From: Ectocarpus siliculosus
Taxonomy: Eukaryota > Sar > Phaeophyceae > Ectocarpales > Ectocarpaceae
DNA: 64,000 bases
Direction: 5' to 3'
Assembly (NCBI GenBank): GCA_000310025.1
Contig: FN648574.1
Location: 6,694-70,693, forward strand
Shown here one piece after another: positions 46,350 to 56,761 of the stretch; position 1 is the first letter of the stretch, and the number at the start of each line of letters is the position of its first letter. The translations under genes were made by a program, and so were the position numbers. Under the pieces are notes generated by a model. The model was not told where the DNA came from and did no database searches. It saw nothing but the letters and a program-made list of their open reading frames with translations.

Positions 46350-47381
46350 TCAGTCACACAAGTTATGACACATTTGCATTGCCATAACACCGACTAGATT
46401 TCCGGTCGCGGGTGACACCCCTAGCGCCAGAAGTAGCACATCGGAGCTGAAAGGTATTCCCCCTACCACAGTACTGGTAAGTCTATTGACCCGTTCCGTA
46501 TGTATCAGAACATGGAAAACTCGCTGCTTCAGCACGTACTGCTTCAGGGCGGCGAGCTGTTCCCAGCTTCGCAACGTGATCTCACGGTACGTTTCAGCTC
46601 CCATGTCACCTTCATCGGCCTCCGGGTCGACTACTTCAGATTCTTCCATAACTATCGCCCCTGTCAACTCTTGGGAAGTCGCGAAAAGGTGCTGTTTATT
46701 ATCGTCCTCATGAACCTCGTCAGCACACCGGAACACCCCGTAGCCCAGGTAAGGCAATGGAGCAATACTACCGTCGTCGTTCATGTTGGCGATGGCGCTC
46801 TTGAAATTTGCGGTCGCCTGGAGGTCTGCGACTAGCGTGGCGGGGGTTGGTAATTTTTGCTCGTAGTACCTTCGCTTTTTTTTCCCCTTGCCACGCTTTT
46901 TCCCTCTGCCATGCTTTCTGCGTCTGCCAGCTAGTGTGGCTGCTGGAGACACCATTACGCTCCAGAGTGGGGCATCATACGCCCCGTTGGCCCGGAGCCC
47001 TTCGACGTGCAACCCGCGCAGAAAACTCACGTCAGCGTCGACTTGCTCTGGGGAAGGTGCCTCTCGGCTTTGATCATCGCTTCCGTCACCATCGAGAAGC
47101 GCGGACTCGTAACCTCCGGCGAACTGCGACACGAAGGTGTAGATCGGTAACCTCCCACGCGCGATCAGAGGTTCCTCGAGCGGCCACCACGTTGGCGATG
47201 GCGGATTACGCGGGAGGACGGGTGGCGCATCGTAGCCTTCTTCGACGAACATTGCCGGTATCAGAGGCCTTTTTCGGGGCCTGAAGATGCTCCCGCCTGG
47301 GGGCGGGCGGGCGGGGAAAACGGTGGGGGTGGGGGTGGGAGGCGTATGCACTCGTCGGTGAGTCAACTGTTGTGCACGCAT
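46350..47381 (-). CDS. Family copy 3 of the 287-aa protein, with a polybasic insertion
   Basis: The ORF is open for 343 codons from ATG 47381. The ATG at 47252 (MFVEEGYDAPP) matches the start of copy 2 and would give 300 aa, so it is the preferred start. All family blocks are present: PPSPTWWPLEEPL, LPIYTFVSQFAG, LPTPATLVADL, LPYLGYGVF, LKQYVLKQRVFHVLIHT and LALGVSPATGNLVGV. It differs from the others by a Lys/Arg/Gly-rich insertion (GRRRKHGRGKKRGKGKKKRR) where copies 1 and 4 have GGGKKSR or GGGRRSR; this could be a nuclear-localisation-like signal. Function unknown. Confidence 0.65.
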   Translation of the reverse strand: MRAQQLTHRRVHTPPTPTPTVFPARPPPGGSIFRPRKRPLIPAMFVEEGYDAPPVLPRNPPSPTWWPLEEPLIARGRLPIYTFVSQFAGGYESALLDGDGSDDQSREAPSPEQVDADVSFLRGLHVEGLRANGAYDAPLWSVMVSPAATLAGRRRKHGRGKKRGKGKKKRRYYEQKLPTPATLVADLQATANFKSAIANMNDDGSIAPLPYLGYGVFRCADEVHEDDNKQHLFATSQELTGAIVMEESEVVDPEADEGDMGAETYREITLRSWEQLAALKQYVLKQRVFHVLIHTERVNRLTSTVVGGIPFSSDVLLLALGVSPATGNLVGVMAMQMCHNLCD

Positions 47382-47399
47382 TGTCTTTCCGCTCTCTGC

Positions 47400-48852
47400 T
47401 GAGGAGAATCTTCTCTCGGACTCTCACAGCGCTGCATTTTGCAGGGACTCGCAGATTAGGCAAGAGCAATATCCGCGTTTCACTTGAAGTAAGAGGGTTT
47501 CCCCATGCCTCACATGCCGCTTTCTCTCGTCTTCAGCCGCGTCTCTCTCGGCCTCTCAGCGGAAATCGGACCAGCCCGGACAGCGGACGCATGAGCAGCT
47601 CGAACTCTGCGGTTTTTGGGGTCAGCCGTTTTTCTCTCGCCTGGGTCGCTCTCCGCAGTCATCTGTGGTCAATTTTTTCCCCTACATTGTTTTGACCCGT
47701 TTCTGGAACGAACCATCCTTCCATTTCACTCCTCAGTTGTTAGACGCCCGTGGCTCTACCGTACCTTCACCCGTCTCATAGATAGGCTTGGTGTTGTTTT
47801 CCGCTGGTATTTGCTTTGAGCAGCGGACACGCAGCTTTCTAGAGCTGTTGCGTGTCGGGGGCTGTGTCCATAGATATTGTGAATCTATAGTCTATCCTCC
47901 TTGCTCCATTTTTTGCCCTCTCTGCACGTGCATAGCTTCGAGGAATACATCGGGCCCACATGGAAAGTCGCGGCCGTTCCATATGTGCGCGTGTTCACAC
48001 AAACATGATGATTTTTTGCGATGGATTTTATTGTGACTTCTCGATCTATTTGCACAATACGTTGCTTAGCCTTGTGAAGGGGATAGGCCATGCACATGCT
48101 ACCTGTGTTAGATACAAATGAGCACTGTCATAGCTGGCTGGTGCCTTCCTACACCACAAGTTCTTCCTCACCGCGTGTCCACCACACCAGGCACGCACCG
48201 AGCAAAGTACTCCTTTCCTCAAAATATTGCCATGAATGGTTCTTCTGTGTTGTGGTACTGCGTTATTCAGTCGATCATCGGCAACTCTCGAACGGCTCCA
48301 CACCGCTGAAAGTTCATTCACATCTTCAGTTGCAGGCGACACATTTACCGTACCCTCCGGACTTGCCCCTGCTCTTTTATGCTGATGTAGTATCTGTTTT
48401 TCACCCTTCTCAAAATATATACCGTCCGTCATATATCCCTCGAGAGCACCCCGGTGGTGGCAGGAAAATCTAGATGCGTATGAACGCCCCGGGGCATTTC
48501 TCCGAGGTAGCGGGGGAACCCCTGGGCGAAAGGTCCTCGAGAGCGTGGTGGGCGTTCTTTTCTTGCCACACATAGACTACATGGCGGGCCTCACGATCTC
48601 TCACATCGAGCAAGCGCACAGCAATCGAGACTGTAATAACGAGGATGCAGGTAAGAAACAAGAGAATGGCGATTGGGCGCCGTTCAGGCTTTGCGGTCAC
48701 CTGGGGTTCACACCTCCACCATCAAGCTACGATTGATTCCAGACCTACCAAAATTCGTTGTCAGTTGGTGCAAGGGAATGCGCGAAACAAATTTCAAGAC
48801 ACATAGGCCTACTAATCGAAAATCGGGGTCCGTGGGAGGGGGGGGGGGGGGG
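47400..48852. other. 5' flank of copy 3; no gene recognised
   Basis: 47380-47470 and 47690-47810 share blocks with 44150-44230/44580 and 56865-56940/57300 (for example AGGAGAATCTTCTCTCGG and GGCTTGGTGTTGT). Beyond 48 kb I see no coding pattern. A G homopolymer of 14 or more bases lies at 48838-48852. Confidence 0.4.
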
Positions 48853-48957
48853 GTACTCATAGCCGTGCATGCCGTAGTCGTTAGACCATTGACCTCGCAT
48901 CCCTACAAAGCCGGGACGGAGCACGCCGGGTTCTCACCGGACCAGGCTCTCACATCA
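48853..48957. repeat. 105-bp repeat, nearly identical to 62181-62287
   Basis: GTACTCATAGCCGTGCATGC through CACATCA differs from the second copy at only a few positions. A short piece, TAGTTGTTAGACCATTG, also occurs at 3657-3673. It has no obvious pol III boxes and its class is unknown. Confidence 0.75.
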
Positions 48958-49021
48958 CCATGCGCGAAGCACCGTCAGGTATTCGGCGAGTCGCATGAAG
49001 GGTGAGCTGCATCCTGCTAAG

Positions 49022-49373
49022 NNNNNNNNNNNNNNNNNNNNNNNNNNNNNNNNNNNNNNNNNNNNNNNNNNNNNNNNNNNNNNNNNNNNNNNNNNNNNNN
49101 NNNNNNNNNNNNNNNNNNNNNNNNNNNNNNNNNNNNNNNNNNNNNNNNNNNNNNNNNNNNNNNNNNNNNNNNNNNNNNNNNNNNNNNNNNNNNNNNNNNN
49201 NNNNNNNNNNNNNNNNNNNNNNNNNNNNNNNNNNNNNNNNNNNNNNNNNNNNNNNNNNNNNNNNNNNNNNNNNNNNNNNNNNNNNNNNNNNNNNNNNNNN
49301 NNNNNNNNNNNNNNNNNNNNNNNNNNNNNNNNNNNNNNNNNNNNNNNNNNNNNNNNNNNNNNNNNNNNNNNNN
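49022..49373. other. Assembly gap (352 N)
   Basis: A run of 352 undetermined bases. Continuity across it is an assembly assertion, not something visible in the sequence. Confidence 1.
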
Positions 49374-49528
49374 TTTTTCAAACGAGAACCAGAGCAACTA
49401 GCTGACGTCAGGGCATACTACTGATGGGTAGGGGGGGGGGGGGGGACTCATTTGGTGGGGGGGGGGGACATATACCCATGTATCCCCGGGTTTCACGCCG
49501 AGGCGTCGGCGTTTTGGCGTCCGACTCT

Positions 49529-49571
49529 CTAACCCTAACCCTAATCCTAACTCTAACCCTAACCCTAACCC
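49529..49571. repeat. Interstitial telomere-like (CCCTAA)n tract
   Basis: Seven CTAACC-type units, five perfect and two with single changes (CTAATC, CTAACT). This is the complement of TTAGGG repeats. It lies 155 bases right of the assembly gap, after several poly-G runs. Confidence 0.85.
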
Positions 49572-49599
49572 GTAAGCTCTCTCTCGCAGAAGAGAACGT

Positions 49600-50939
49600 A
49601 GCGAGACACAGCGCGTGAACTCGCAAGCAGGGGTCCGCATGATTAAGCGGGGTAGATTGATCGAGTCAAACGTAACCCTACAAGACCAAGGCTGCCACCA
49701 GTAGATTTGCGAGGCTACGTTCCCTGTTGTGCAGTCCTAGAAGCGGCAAATACAAGTAGTTTGCAAGGCAGGTGGTTGTGTTGGATGGTGATGATGGTGG
49801 TTAGCTGTGAGCTGCTTCCGAAGCATTGCGCATATCGTACTTGTAGGTACGGGGCGCTACCGCACGTACGTGTGTTCCTGTAACACGCCTGGGTGAACGT
49901 GGGCCGGCTTCCGACGAGCGGATGGATGCGGAAGGGGTAACAAGAGCAAGGCACATGTTTGCAATCCATTTAACCTCATGGCAACTTTTCGACGATGCAG
50001 GGTAATTTTTCGAATTTCTCCCCCCTCCAGGGGGGGGGATGGTGGGGCCTGTGTGTCCGGATTTTTTTTCGCGAAGACCTTTGGTTGGTGTTGCGTGTCA
50101 GCTGCAGGCCTGTGGAAACTTCACTCGGAACTTCAATACAACTGTCAACAACACTCTCAGCAACAGCAAAAAACCACCAATATCGCCATCAACAACAACA
50201 GACAGCAGCAGTCACCGGACAGCAGTTCTTCTGCGACCTCCGCCCCCAGGGGTCGGCAAACTGGGTGAAAAATTATCCCCGGGGGCGCTCTCAATGGTGG
50301 TCTGTGTGGAGGGGCGAGAAAAACAAACAAATCTACCGTATATTTAAAGAGAACTCCCCGGGCCCTGGGGTGCTCTCAAGGCTTTTGTGGTACAACGGCC
50401 GTAGTTTTGGAGCCAGCTATTGGGGGGGGGCGTCATCAAAGGATATTGAGCATTTGCGTACGTATGTGCGTTCACGTGTACACACATACATCTTTCTGTG
50501 GATATATATGCTAATGTAGACAACATACACCGCACGCGCGTTCATCATTATTTTTTCTCTGCACTCCAAAGTAGAGAGTTACAGTAGCCGTGACTCCTCC
50601 ATACCCAGCACCTGTATACACACGCCCGAACGCACCCGTTGGCGAACTACAGTAGACACCATGGTCTGCATGCACTACTGCCTCGTGGATCATCCTGGGG
50701 GGCCTGTTTGCTCCCGCGACCGCGTTCTATATGTGCTTGCAATGAAAACTACACATTTTCCCACCATCTTCAGGGTGTTCTACTTGGAATGCAGTCTATG
50801 CCTACCACCTTCTAACTACGTTACACTTCCACCTTTTTTTTTTATCTGAGGACCGGGGGGGGGGGGGAGCCCTCCCGTGTGTGCATACGGACCTTGTACT
50901 ACATACAAATCCTGTTGCTGCTACGGCGGACGGTAAAAA
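49600..50939. other. No gene recognised
   Basis: Several G homopolymers (near 49430, 49460, 50030, 50425, 50856) and short open frames without family patterns or convincing splice chains. A CAG/CAA-rich stretch lies at 50150-50225. Confidence 0.4.
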
Positions 50940-51830
50940 CAGTCTCTCGGGATGTACACTTGCCTGTTTCGGGACGAAGGTGTGCTAGCGGGTGGGGGAG
51001 GTATCCGCGTGGTAGAAACTGATGTGCGTATCCAATCATCGGAAGGGATGGGTGCCTGTCTCGCGGGGGGCGAAGATTTGTTTGTGTCCGCAAGCAGTGC
51101 AAGCAGTGTCGGAGTGCGGCGGGTTTGGTTTCTACTCGGAGCGAGGGTCGCCGTGGCTGTGAAGACATTTCCGTACCCCCACCCCAGACTGTTTCTTGGC
51201 TTGCGATCACGCGATGCCCCTGCTGCTAGGTCGACGTCGATTATACAATCATGAGTCTTTGACGTCCATCGCTGTCGCGAACAGCCAGGGGCAACGATCA
51301 GCACACCAACAACACGTAAGTGTGTGGAGGCGCGCGACATGGACGACGATCTCAGCCTTCTTGCAAAGCGAAGGAAGACGGGGATGATTGACCAGAGGAA
51401 GGCCAGCTTGGATCACGTCTATCTAAGAGAGACCACACAGACTTATTATTTGTTGTTGCGCGAGGTTGCAGTTCACACAGAGTTGTTGCGCGAGGTTGCA
51501 GATTTTGTTTGGAGAGGGGTCGGCAACGTATCCCACGATCCGTGTCTCCGGCCTGGTCTCCTCTCTGTAGTTGAAGCTCGACGGAATCGTACGGAAGCAC
51601 ATGAGTTCGTCACTGTGTAGAAAGAACTCTTCGAGAGGTTTCCAAGTTATTCGGAACATGTGGCCCACAAGAAGACAAAGTGTTGCTTTTAATTTTTTTT
51701 TCGTGGTGGAAAATCTTCTTTCTGAGGATTCTGATTTTAGAAGTGAGCCCAAAACCATGCCCAGTCCCGCCTTATTTCCGTTCAGATATTTCACACCAGA
51801 TACCAGATATAACTTTGCAGAGAACATCAT
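50940..51830 (+). repeat. Dispersed repeat family R, copy 2
   Basis: Shares GAGGGTCGCCGTGGCTGTGAA, the AGCACACCAACAACA block, GCGCGACATGGACGACGAT and TTCTTGCAAAGCGAAGGAAG with the copies at 40 and 59 kb. The downstream TTCTTTCTGAGG and CAGTCCCGCCT blocks match 40430 and 40594. A 20-bp GTTGTTGCGCGAGGTTGCAG is tandemly duplicated at about 51453-51500. Reading frames are not conserved among copies. Confidence 0.5.
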
Positions 51831-52265
51831 CACCAATTCCATGTATTATGTGCCTTTTGTCGGAGGATAATAATAGTTGATCAAAGCACCACTGATTGTT
51901 TTTTAGTCTCGTTTGCCGGGCATCGACCCATCAATCTGCATTCAATATTGATGATGATCCGTCCCTCGTCGCTTGATTGAACGATAAAAAAACCATGAGG
52001 CTGGAGCATGCCATCCATGCAAGAATGCGTTTTGTCGAGGTGTCCTGTTCCCAAGGGTTTGTAAAGAAAGGCGGTTGGATACTGCAAGCCTGTCTGTGTG
52101 CAGTTCCAGACCGAAGTCTGTGTAATGTTCAGACCTACCTAGGGCTGCTGTATTTCTCAGATTACAGCTTGCGAGTTGAGATGTTCAGGGATAGTTGGGA
52201 GTGAGCCTATAGTGGGGCTCGCATTATCTCGTGATCTCGCTACAATTAAATCTCCTAGCCCTCCT

Positions 52266-52370
52266 AGCCCCGTTGGTCTAGTTGGTATAACTTCGAAACC
52301 TTCTAGAGGTTAGGTCAGGGGTTCGAATCCCGGCGTAAGCGAGCTTTTCTTGTAAAGTTAGTTTTTCTCT
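52266..52370 (+). mobile_element. tRNA-derived SINE, second copy
   Basis: Same A-box-like TTGGTCTAGTTGGTATAA, B box GGGGTTCGAATCCCGG and tail AGCTTTTCTTGTAAAGT as 16328-16430, in the same orientation. The shared tail beyond the tRNA part shows this is a mobile family rather than two tRNA genes. Confidence 0.7.
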
Positions 52371-52789
52371 CGCTTCCGCTCCTGGCCTATAGTGGATAGT
52401 GCTAGTTGTGTACACAGAGGGAAGAGAGTGCTGAACTCTTCTCGCATTAAAAATCGAAGGAAAAGTACCGCAAGAGGGCACGGTAGAGAGGGGCTCTTCT
52501 GTGTGACCACGAGTTGGAGTAAAACGGCACTACTAGTGCTGTTAGCGCTGATTTGAAGTGAAGACAATCAATTCATTCACGAGCTCGCAAACTCGTCGTT
52601 ACATGTTACGTTGTATCTGTTGAGAAGCGTCACTTTTCACTCCGCGTCTATGTATCATTGCATACAGCACTATACAACCCTACATTATTACGGCAAACAT
52701 CCTGCCAGCAGTGATGCGCTGTATTAAAAAAGCTTGTCATTGACCAGCATTTTAGTGAAGGTACAACGTGGCATATGAAGCGTTTCCCT

Positions 52790-55340
52790 CTCATTTTCCC
52801 CAAGCCGGACCATCATGCACAACGAGACGAACATAGACCAGAGGAGGAGCCCTTCCCCCTCCAAGTCTACAATGCGGAATCATTTTCCAGATGGCTAATG
52901 GTGGTCGAGTTGACCGATAGACGGCTACCGACCCTCGGCAGGCAATCTTCAGGAATCCGGCTCTCAACCTACCAAGGGCCTAAGGTACGCTGACCCCAGT
53001 CCTAGGATCGGTTCGTTTACGAAGCAGCACAAGTTTGGAAATTCTACTGCTGTTTCCCCGTTCTGTTATTGTCACGAGTCCAGCGTTGACGGTCGCTCGA
53101 GGCATCATTTGCTAAGCAGGGGATACAGCCGTGGCGTAGTCTTCCATCCCATCTCCCTAGTGTTGTTTTGAATGGGCGTCACATTGACCAGAGCCTTCAT
53201 GCCCTACATCCACCCGCTTGTTGTCTGCCCATCCCGTTCATCACGCCCTCTCGCTTGGTCACCTCCTCTTTCTCACTTTCATCTTCCCTTCGTTGAAGTT
53301 GTCACGACTCGAAGCACAGCAAGGAAGACCCCCAGCGATCAGTGGAAGCCGTGATATTTAAGTTTCGAAGACTATATAGACCGGGAGAACATCCATAGGG
53401 TCGCCCACCAGGTGCGGATCATCTTGCCTCCGGTGGACACGACCCTGTCGGGGTAGTGCATGTTCGGATCATGTGGAGTCTCTTCCCCTACTTGTAAAAC
53501 ATGTCGTTATGGATTAGAGCCAAACGTTGTGTGTTTAATGTAGACTATTGATGGTACCGTACCCCAACAGCGACTCGCGCGATATCAACGGATGCTGGCG
53601 GATGACACCTCGTCCCAGGCGGTACTACGCGACACCGTTGTCCATAGCCGTGCGCGAATGGTGATGTCTTTGATGTACCCGTGTTTCATACCCCGTGGGC
53701 AAATTGAGATCTTTCGATTAAAAAAGGTGAATATAGTGCCCAGTGAATGTTGACCATATAGAACGGGCATCCTATGTTGAAAGTTTCGAAAGCTAGAGCA
53801 GGCTTGATTCACGTAGTTGTACGCAGGCCACTTATACCATCTTCACCACAATGTATATTTGAACTCGAACTGGTAGAACTGGCAATTCTGTTTTAAGGCA
53901 GGCATCAAATCACTACAGTAGGCCTCGTCCTCCAATCCCTCTTGCGTGCGGTGGAAATCTCCCCGACGAGGACATGGTTCGAGTAGGAGATGCCTTGGGG
54001 TGGTTCGATGTGTTTAACCCATTTCGACGGGGCGCAACATACCGGTTGAACCTCAACCGTCCAGACGAAAAACGAGTGGCGGTCGCGGAGATGGAGTGGG
54101 TCCGGGTTCAGATGGATATTCGAAAGGCGGCTCTCATCCCGGCGTTTCCTTCGGGAGCATTGGAGCCCACACCGTGAGTAGTCGTTATCGTCGAGCATGA
54201 GAGCATTCGTTGTTTCGAAAGGCGGGGTTGGTTTGCGTAAGTGAAGCGTGTCAAAGCGTGGCTTGCCAACATGGACGCATGCTATGCCCTCATTCTTAGA
54301 AGCATGCTTCAAGGGCATTCGAGACCGCCAAAGTGAGTTTCCGCGACGAGTGTTTGGGGCTTGTGTTAGCACGCAGTTAGTTGTTGCTGTTGATGGTGGT
54401 GATCTTGAGGTGATCTCCATCCTTCCACTTTTCGTCTGATTTTCGTTTGAGGGCGGACGCCTTCCGTATCGAGAGTGGACGCACAACATGAATGATGCCG
54501 TCTGACATGGTAATAAGGCCCGGAACCTCTTGGGGCCTACCCCGTGGAAACAAACGACCAGCTACAGGAAAGTCAACGCACGCTGTAGTTCCAATAGACT
54601 CTATCCAAGTGACTCTGTCCCCCCCCCCACCCGCTCCGCATCTTCTCCCTACAGTTAACGCACGATGGCTGGTGCTTGTGTCTGGTAATAACCCCGTACC
54701 GCCCCAAGATTTGGAAGAGAGCTCTGCCGTCTTCCAGTCACTTGTCTTTCCTGTTGGCCTTGGAACCAAAGAGGATTAATAGATCATCTGTTGTGCCCTC
54801 ATCAGACGAAAGCATCGGCGGGGGTGTTGGCGGCAACAACGGGGAGCAACTAACACGACCACGACAGCGGCAAGGAGATCGCGGAGCCAGATTCGCCGAA
54901 TGGGGATAACCCTCTATCGGCGAAGCTTTCCATCCGAATGACGAAAACCAACGACCAAGGGAATAAACAACGACCAAGGGTGCTACTGTAGCTGTACTGT
55001 AATCCAGAGGTCTCAGATGTTGACGACACCATGACACCTGGTATCCACACAGTCGCAGTTTGTCGCTGATGGAGCGGTGACAAATTGGCCAGACAGGACT
55101 GCATGCCGCGAAGTGAGAAACGACATCAGCTGGGAGTTCGAAGACGACGGCTTTTTCGCGTGACAGATGGGAGGATCGGCGAGGAGGATGAGAACGTAGA
55201 AAGTAGTCTGGGGGCCACCGAGGGGCAGAGGGAGGAAAAGGTCGCGGTAAGGGCGGCCTTGATGAGGCGGCAGGGGAAATTGCTGACTGTTCTGGGCATT
55301 CAGACTAGCAAAGAAGCGGGCGGTGCTGATGTCGGATGAG
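52790..55340 (+). pseudogene. Decayed duplicate of the 3' third of the LRR gene
   Basis: Exon-like blocks in the original order: 52885-52985 (RLPTLGRQSSGIRLST, compare the exon at 23475), 53316-53411 (exon at 23910, with an in-frame TAG), 53580-53660 (exon at 24221, with a 2-base deletion), 53860-54176 (exon at 24493, keeping GDALGWFDVFNPF and TYRLNLNRPDEKR), and 54690-55340 (last exon, keeping EEKVAVRAALMRRQGKLL and ending GGADVG-stop). No LRR-coding exon is present, so the duplicate lacks the recognition part. Sequence between blocks aligns with the corresponding introns. Frameshifts and stops make full expression unlikely. Confidence 0.78.
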
Positions 55341-55897
55341 GTTCACGCGGGCTGTATACTCCGCTGTCTGGGGGACGGGGTTGGTGGATGTTGGCTTGCA
55401 CACTAAGTCGAAGGTTGACCTCACGAGGGGCCCAATTCCAGGCACGGAAGCCCGTGAAAGGTGGGAGTCACAACAACAGTCGCTCCGGAGGACGAGCGGA
55501 CCAGAGAGAAGCCAGAGCTGGCGGTGTGTACTTTTAGCATGGTGGAAGCCCAGGCACTATACTAGTCAGTTTCCCAGATAAGCCGGAAGTGGACGTAGAG
55601 GAGGTATGTTCGTCGATGTGTCGATTTGGGGTTGCACCTGATGCCGTTTGCCATGTGAAGACGGAGATTCGCTTCTCATCGGATTGGGATTGGTCGTAAA
55701 GAGACCTTTGCTATTGTAGAGGTCAGAAGAGGCTAGACCAACAGTGACAAACAACAAACAAACACGTAACAACACTCTGGGCAAACCGGGAAATGCTTGC
55801 ATTCTGTGATACGTTAGTTAGCTGTACCAAGCCTCTCAAACACGTCAACAAGGTACACCAAGGCCACGGTCAGCTGAATTCCGGCTTACGGTACAGC

Positions 55898-56761
55898 TCA
55901 GTCACACATGTTATGACATGCCTGGATTGCGATGACACCTACTAGATTTCCGGTCGCGGGCGACACCCCCAGCGCCAGAAATAGCACATTAGAGCTCATA
56001 TCCTGATCGGATAACTCAGCATATTGCCTCCGGCCCGTATGTATCAGAACATAGAAAACTCGCTGCTTCAGCACGTATTGCTTCAGGGCGGCGAGCTGTG
56101 CCCTGCTTTGCAACTTGGTATCGCGGTACGCTCCAGCTCCCACATCACCTCCACCGGCCGCCGGGTGGACTACCTCATATTCTGCATCCGCTATCGCATC
56201 TGCTAATTCTTCGGAAGTCGCGAAAACGTACTGCTTTTCGTCGTCCTCGTGAACCTCGTCGGCGCACGCGAAAACCATGTAACCCAGGTAAGGCAGGGGG
56301 GCGCCGCTACCGTCATCGTTCATGTCGGCGATGGCACTCTTGAAATTGTCGCCCGCCTTGAGGTCTGCGACTAGCGTGGCGGGGGTTGGTAGATTGTCCT
56401 CGTCGTATCTTGACCTTCTACCTCCGCCAGCTGCTGCAGCTGCTGGAGACACCATGAACCTCCGGAGTGGGGCGTAAGCCGCCCCGCCGGCCTCGAGCCC
56501 TCGCAGGTTCAACCCGCGCAGAAAATCGACGTCAGCAACTTGCTCTGGTGAAGGTAACTCGCGGCTTTGACCGTCATTTCGGTCACCATCGAACAGCAAG
56601 GACTCGTGTTCCCCGGCAAGCTGTGACGCGAAGGTGTAGATCGGTAGATGGCTGCCTCGGGCGACCAGAGATTCCTCGAGCGGCCACCACACCGGAGACG
56701 GCGGGTCTCCAGGGAGGACGGGTGGCTCACCACCGGCTTCGTCGACTACCAGGGCCGCCAT
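55898..56761 (-). CDS. Family copy 4 of the 287-aa protein
   Basis: Open from ATG (56761) to TGA, exactly 287 codons, and very similar to copy 1 (same start MAALVVDEAGGEPPVLP, same end ending in HNMCD). Differences are mostly conservative. Upstream, the frame is closed by a TAG in the position where copy 1 reads on, which supports the MAAL start. It is convergent with the decayed LRR duplicate at 52790-55340, reproducing the arrangement of the copy-1 locus. Its intact frame next to a decayed neighbour suggests selection on this gene or a recent duplication. Function unknown. Confidence 0.7.
   Translation of the reverse strand: MAALVVDEAGGEPPVLPGDPPSPVWWPLEESLVARGSHLPIYTFASQLAGEHESLLFDGDRNDGQSRELPSPEQVADVDFLRGLNLRGLEAGGAAYAPLRRFMVSPAAAAAGGGRRSRYDEDNLPTPATLVADLKAGDNFKSAIADMNDDGSGAPLPYLGYMVFACADEVHEDDEKQYVFATSEELADAIADAEYEVVHPAAGGGDVGAGAYRDTKLQSRAQLAALKQYVLKQRVFYVLIHTGRRQYAELSDQDMSSNVLFLALGVSPATGNLVGVIAIQACHNMCD

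Noticed and set aside
48950-49424. Frames of X residues across the gap
   Set aside because: Artefacts of the 352-N run.
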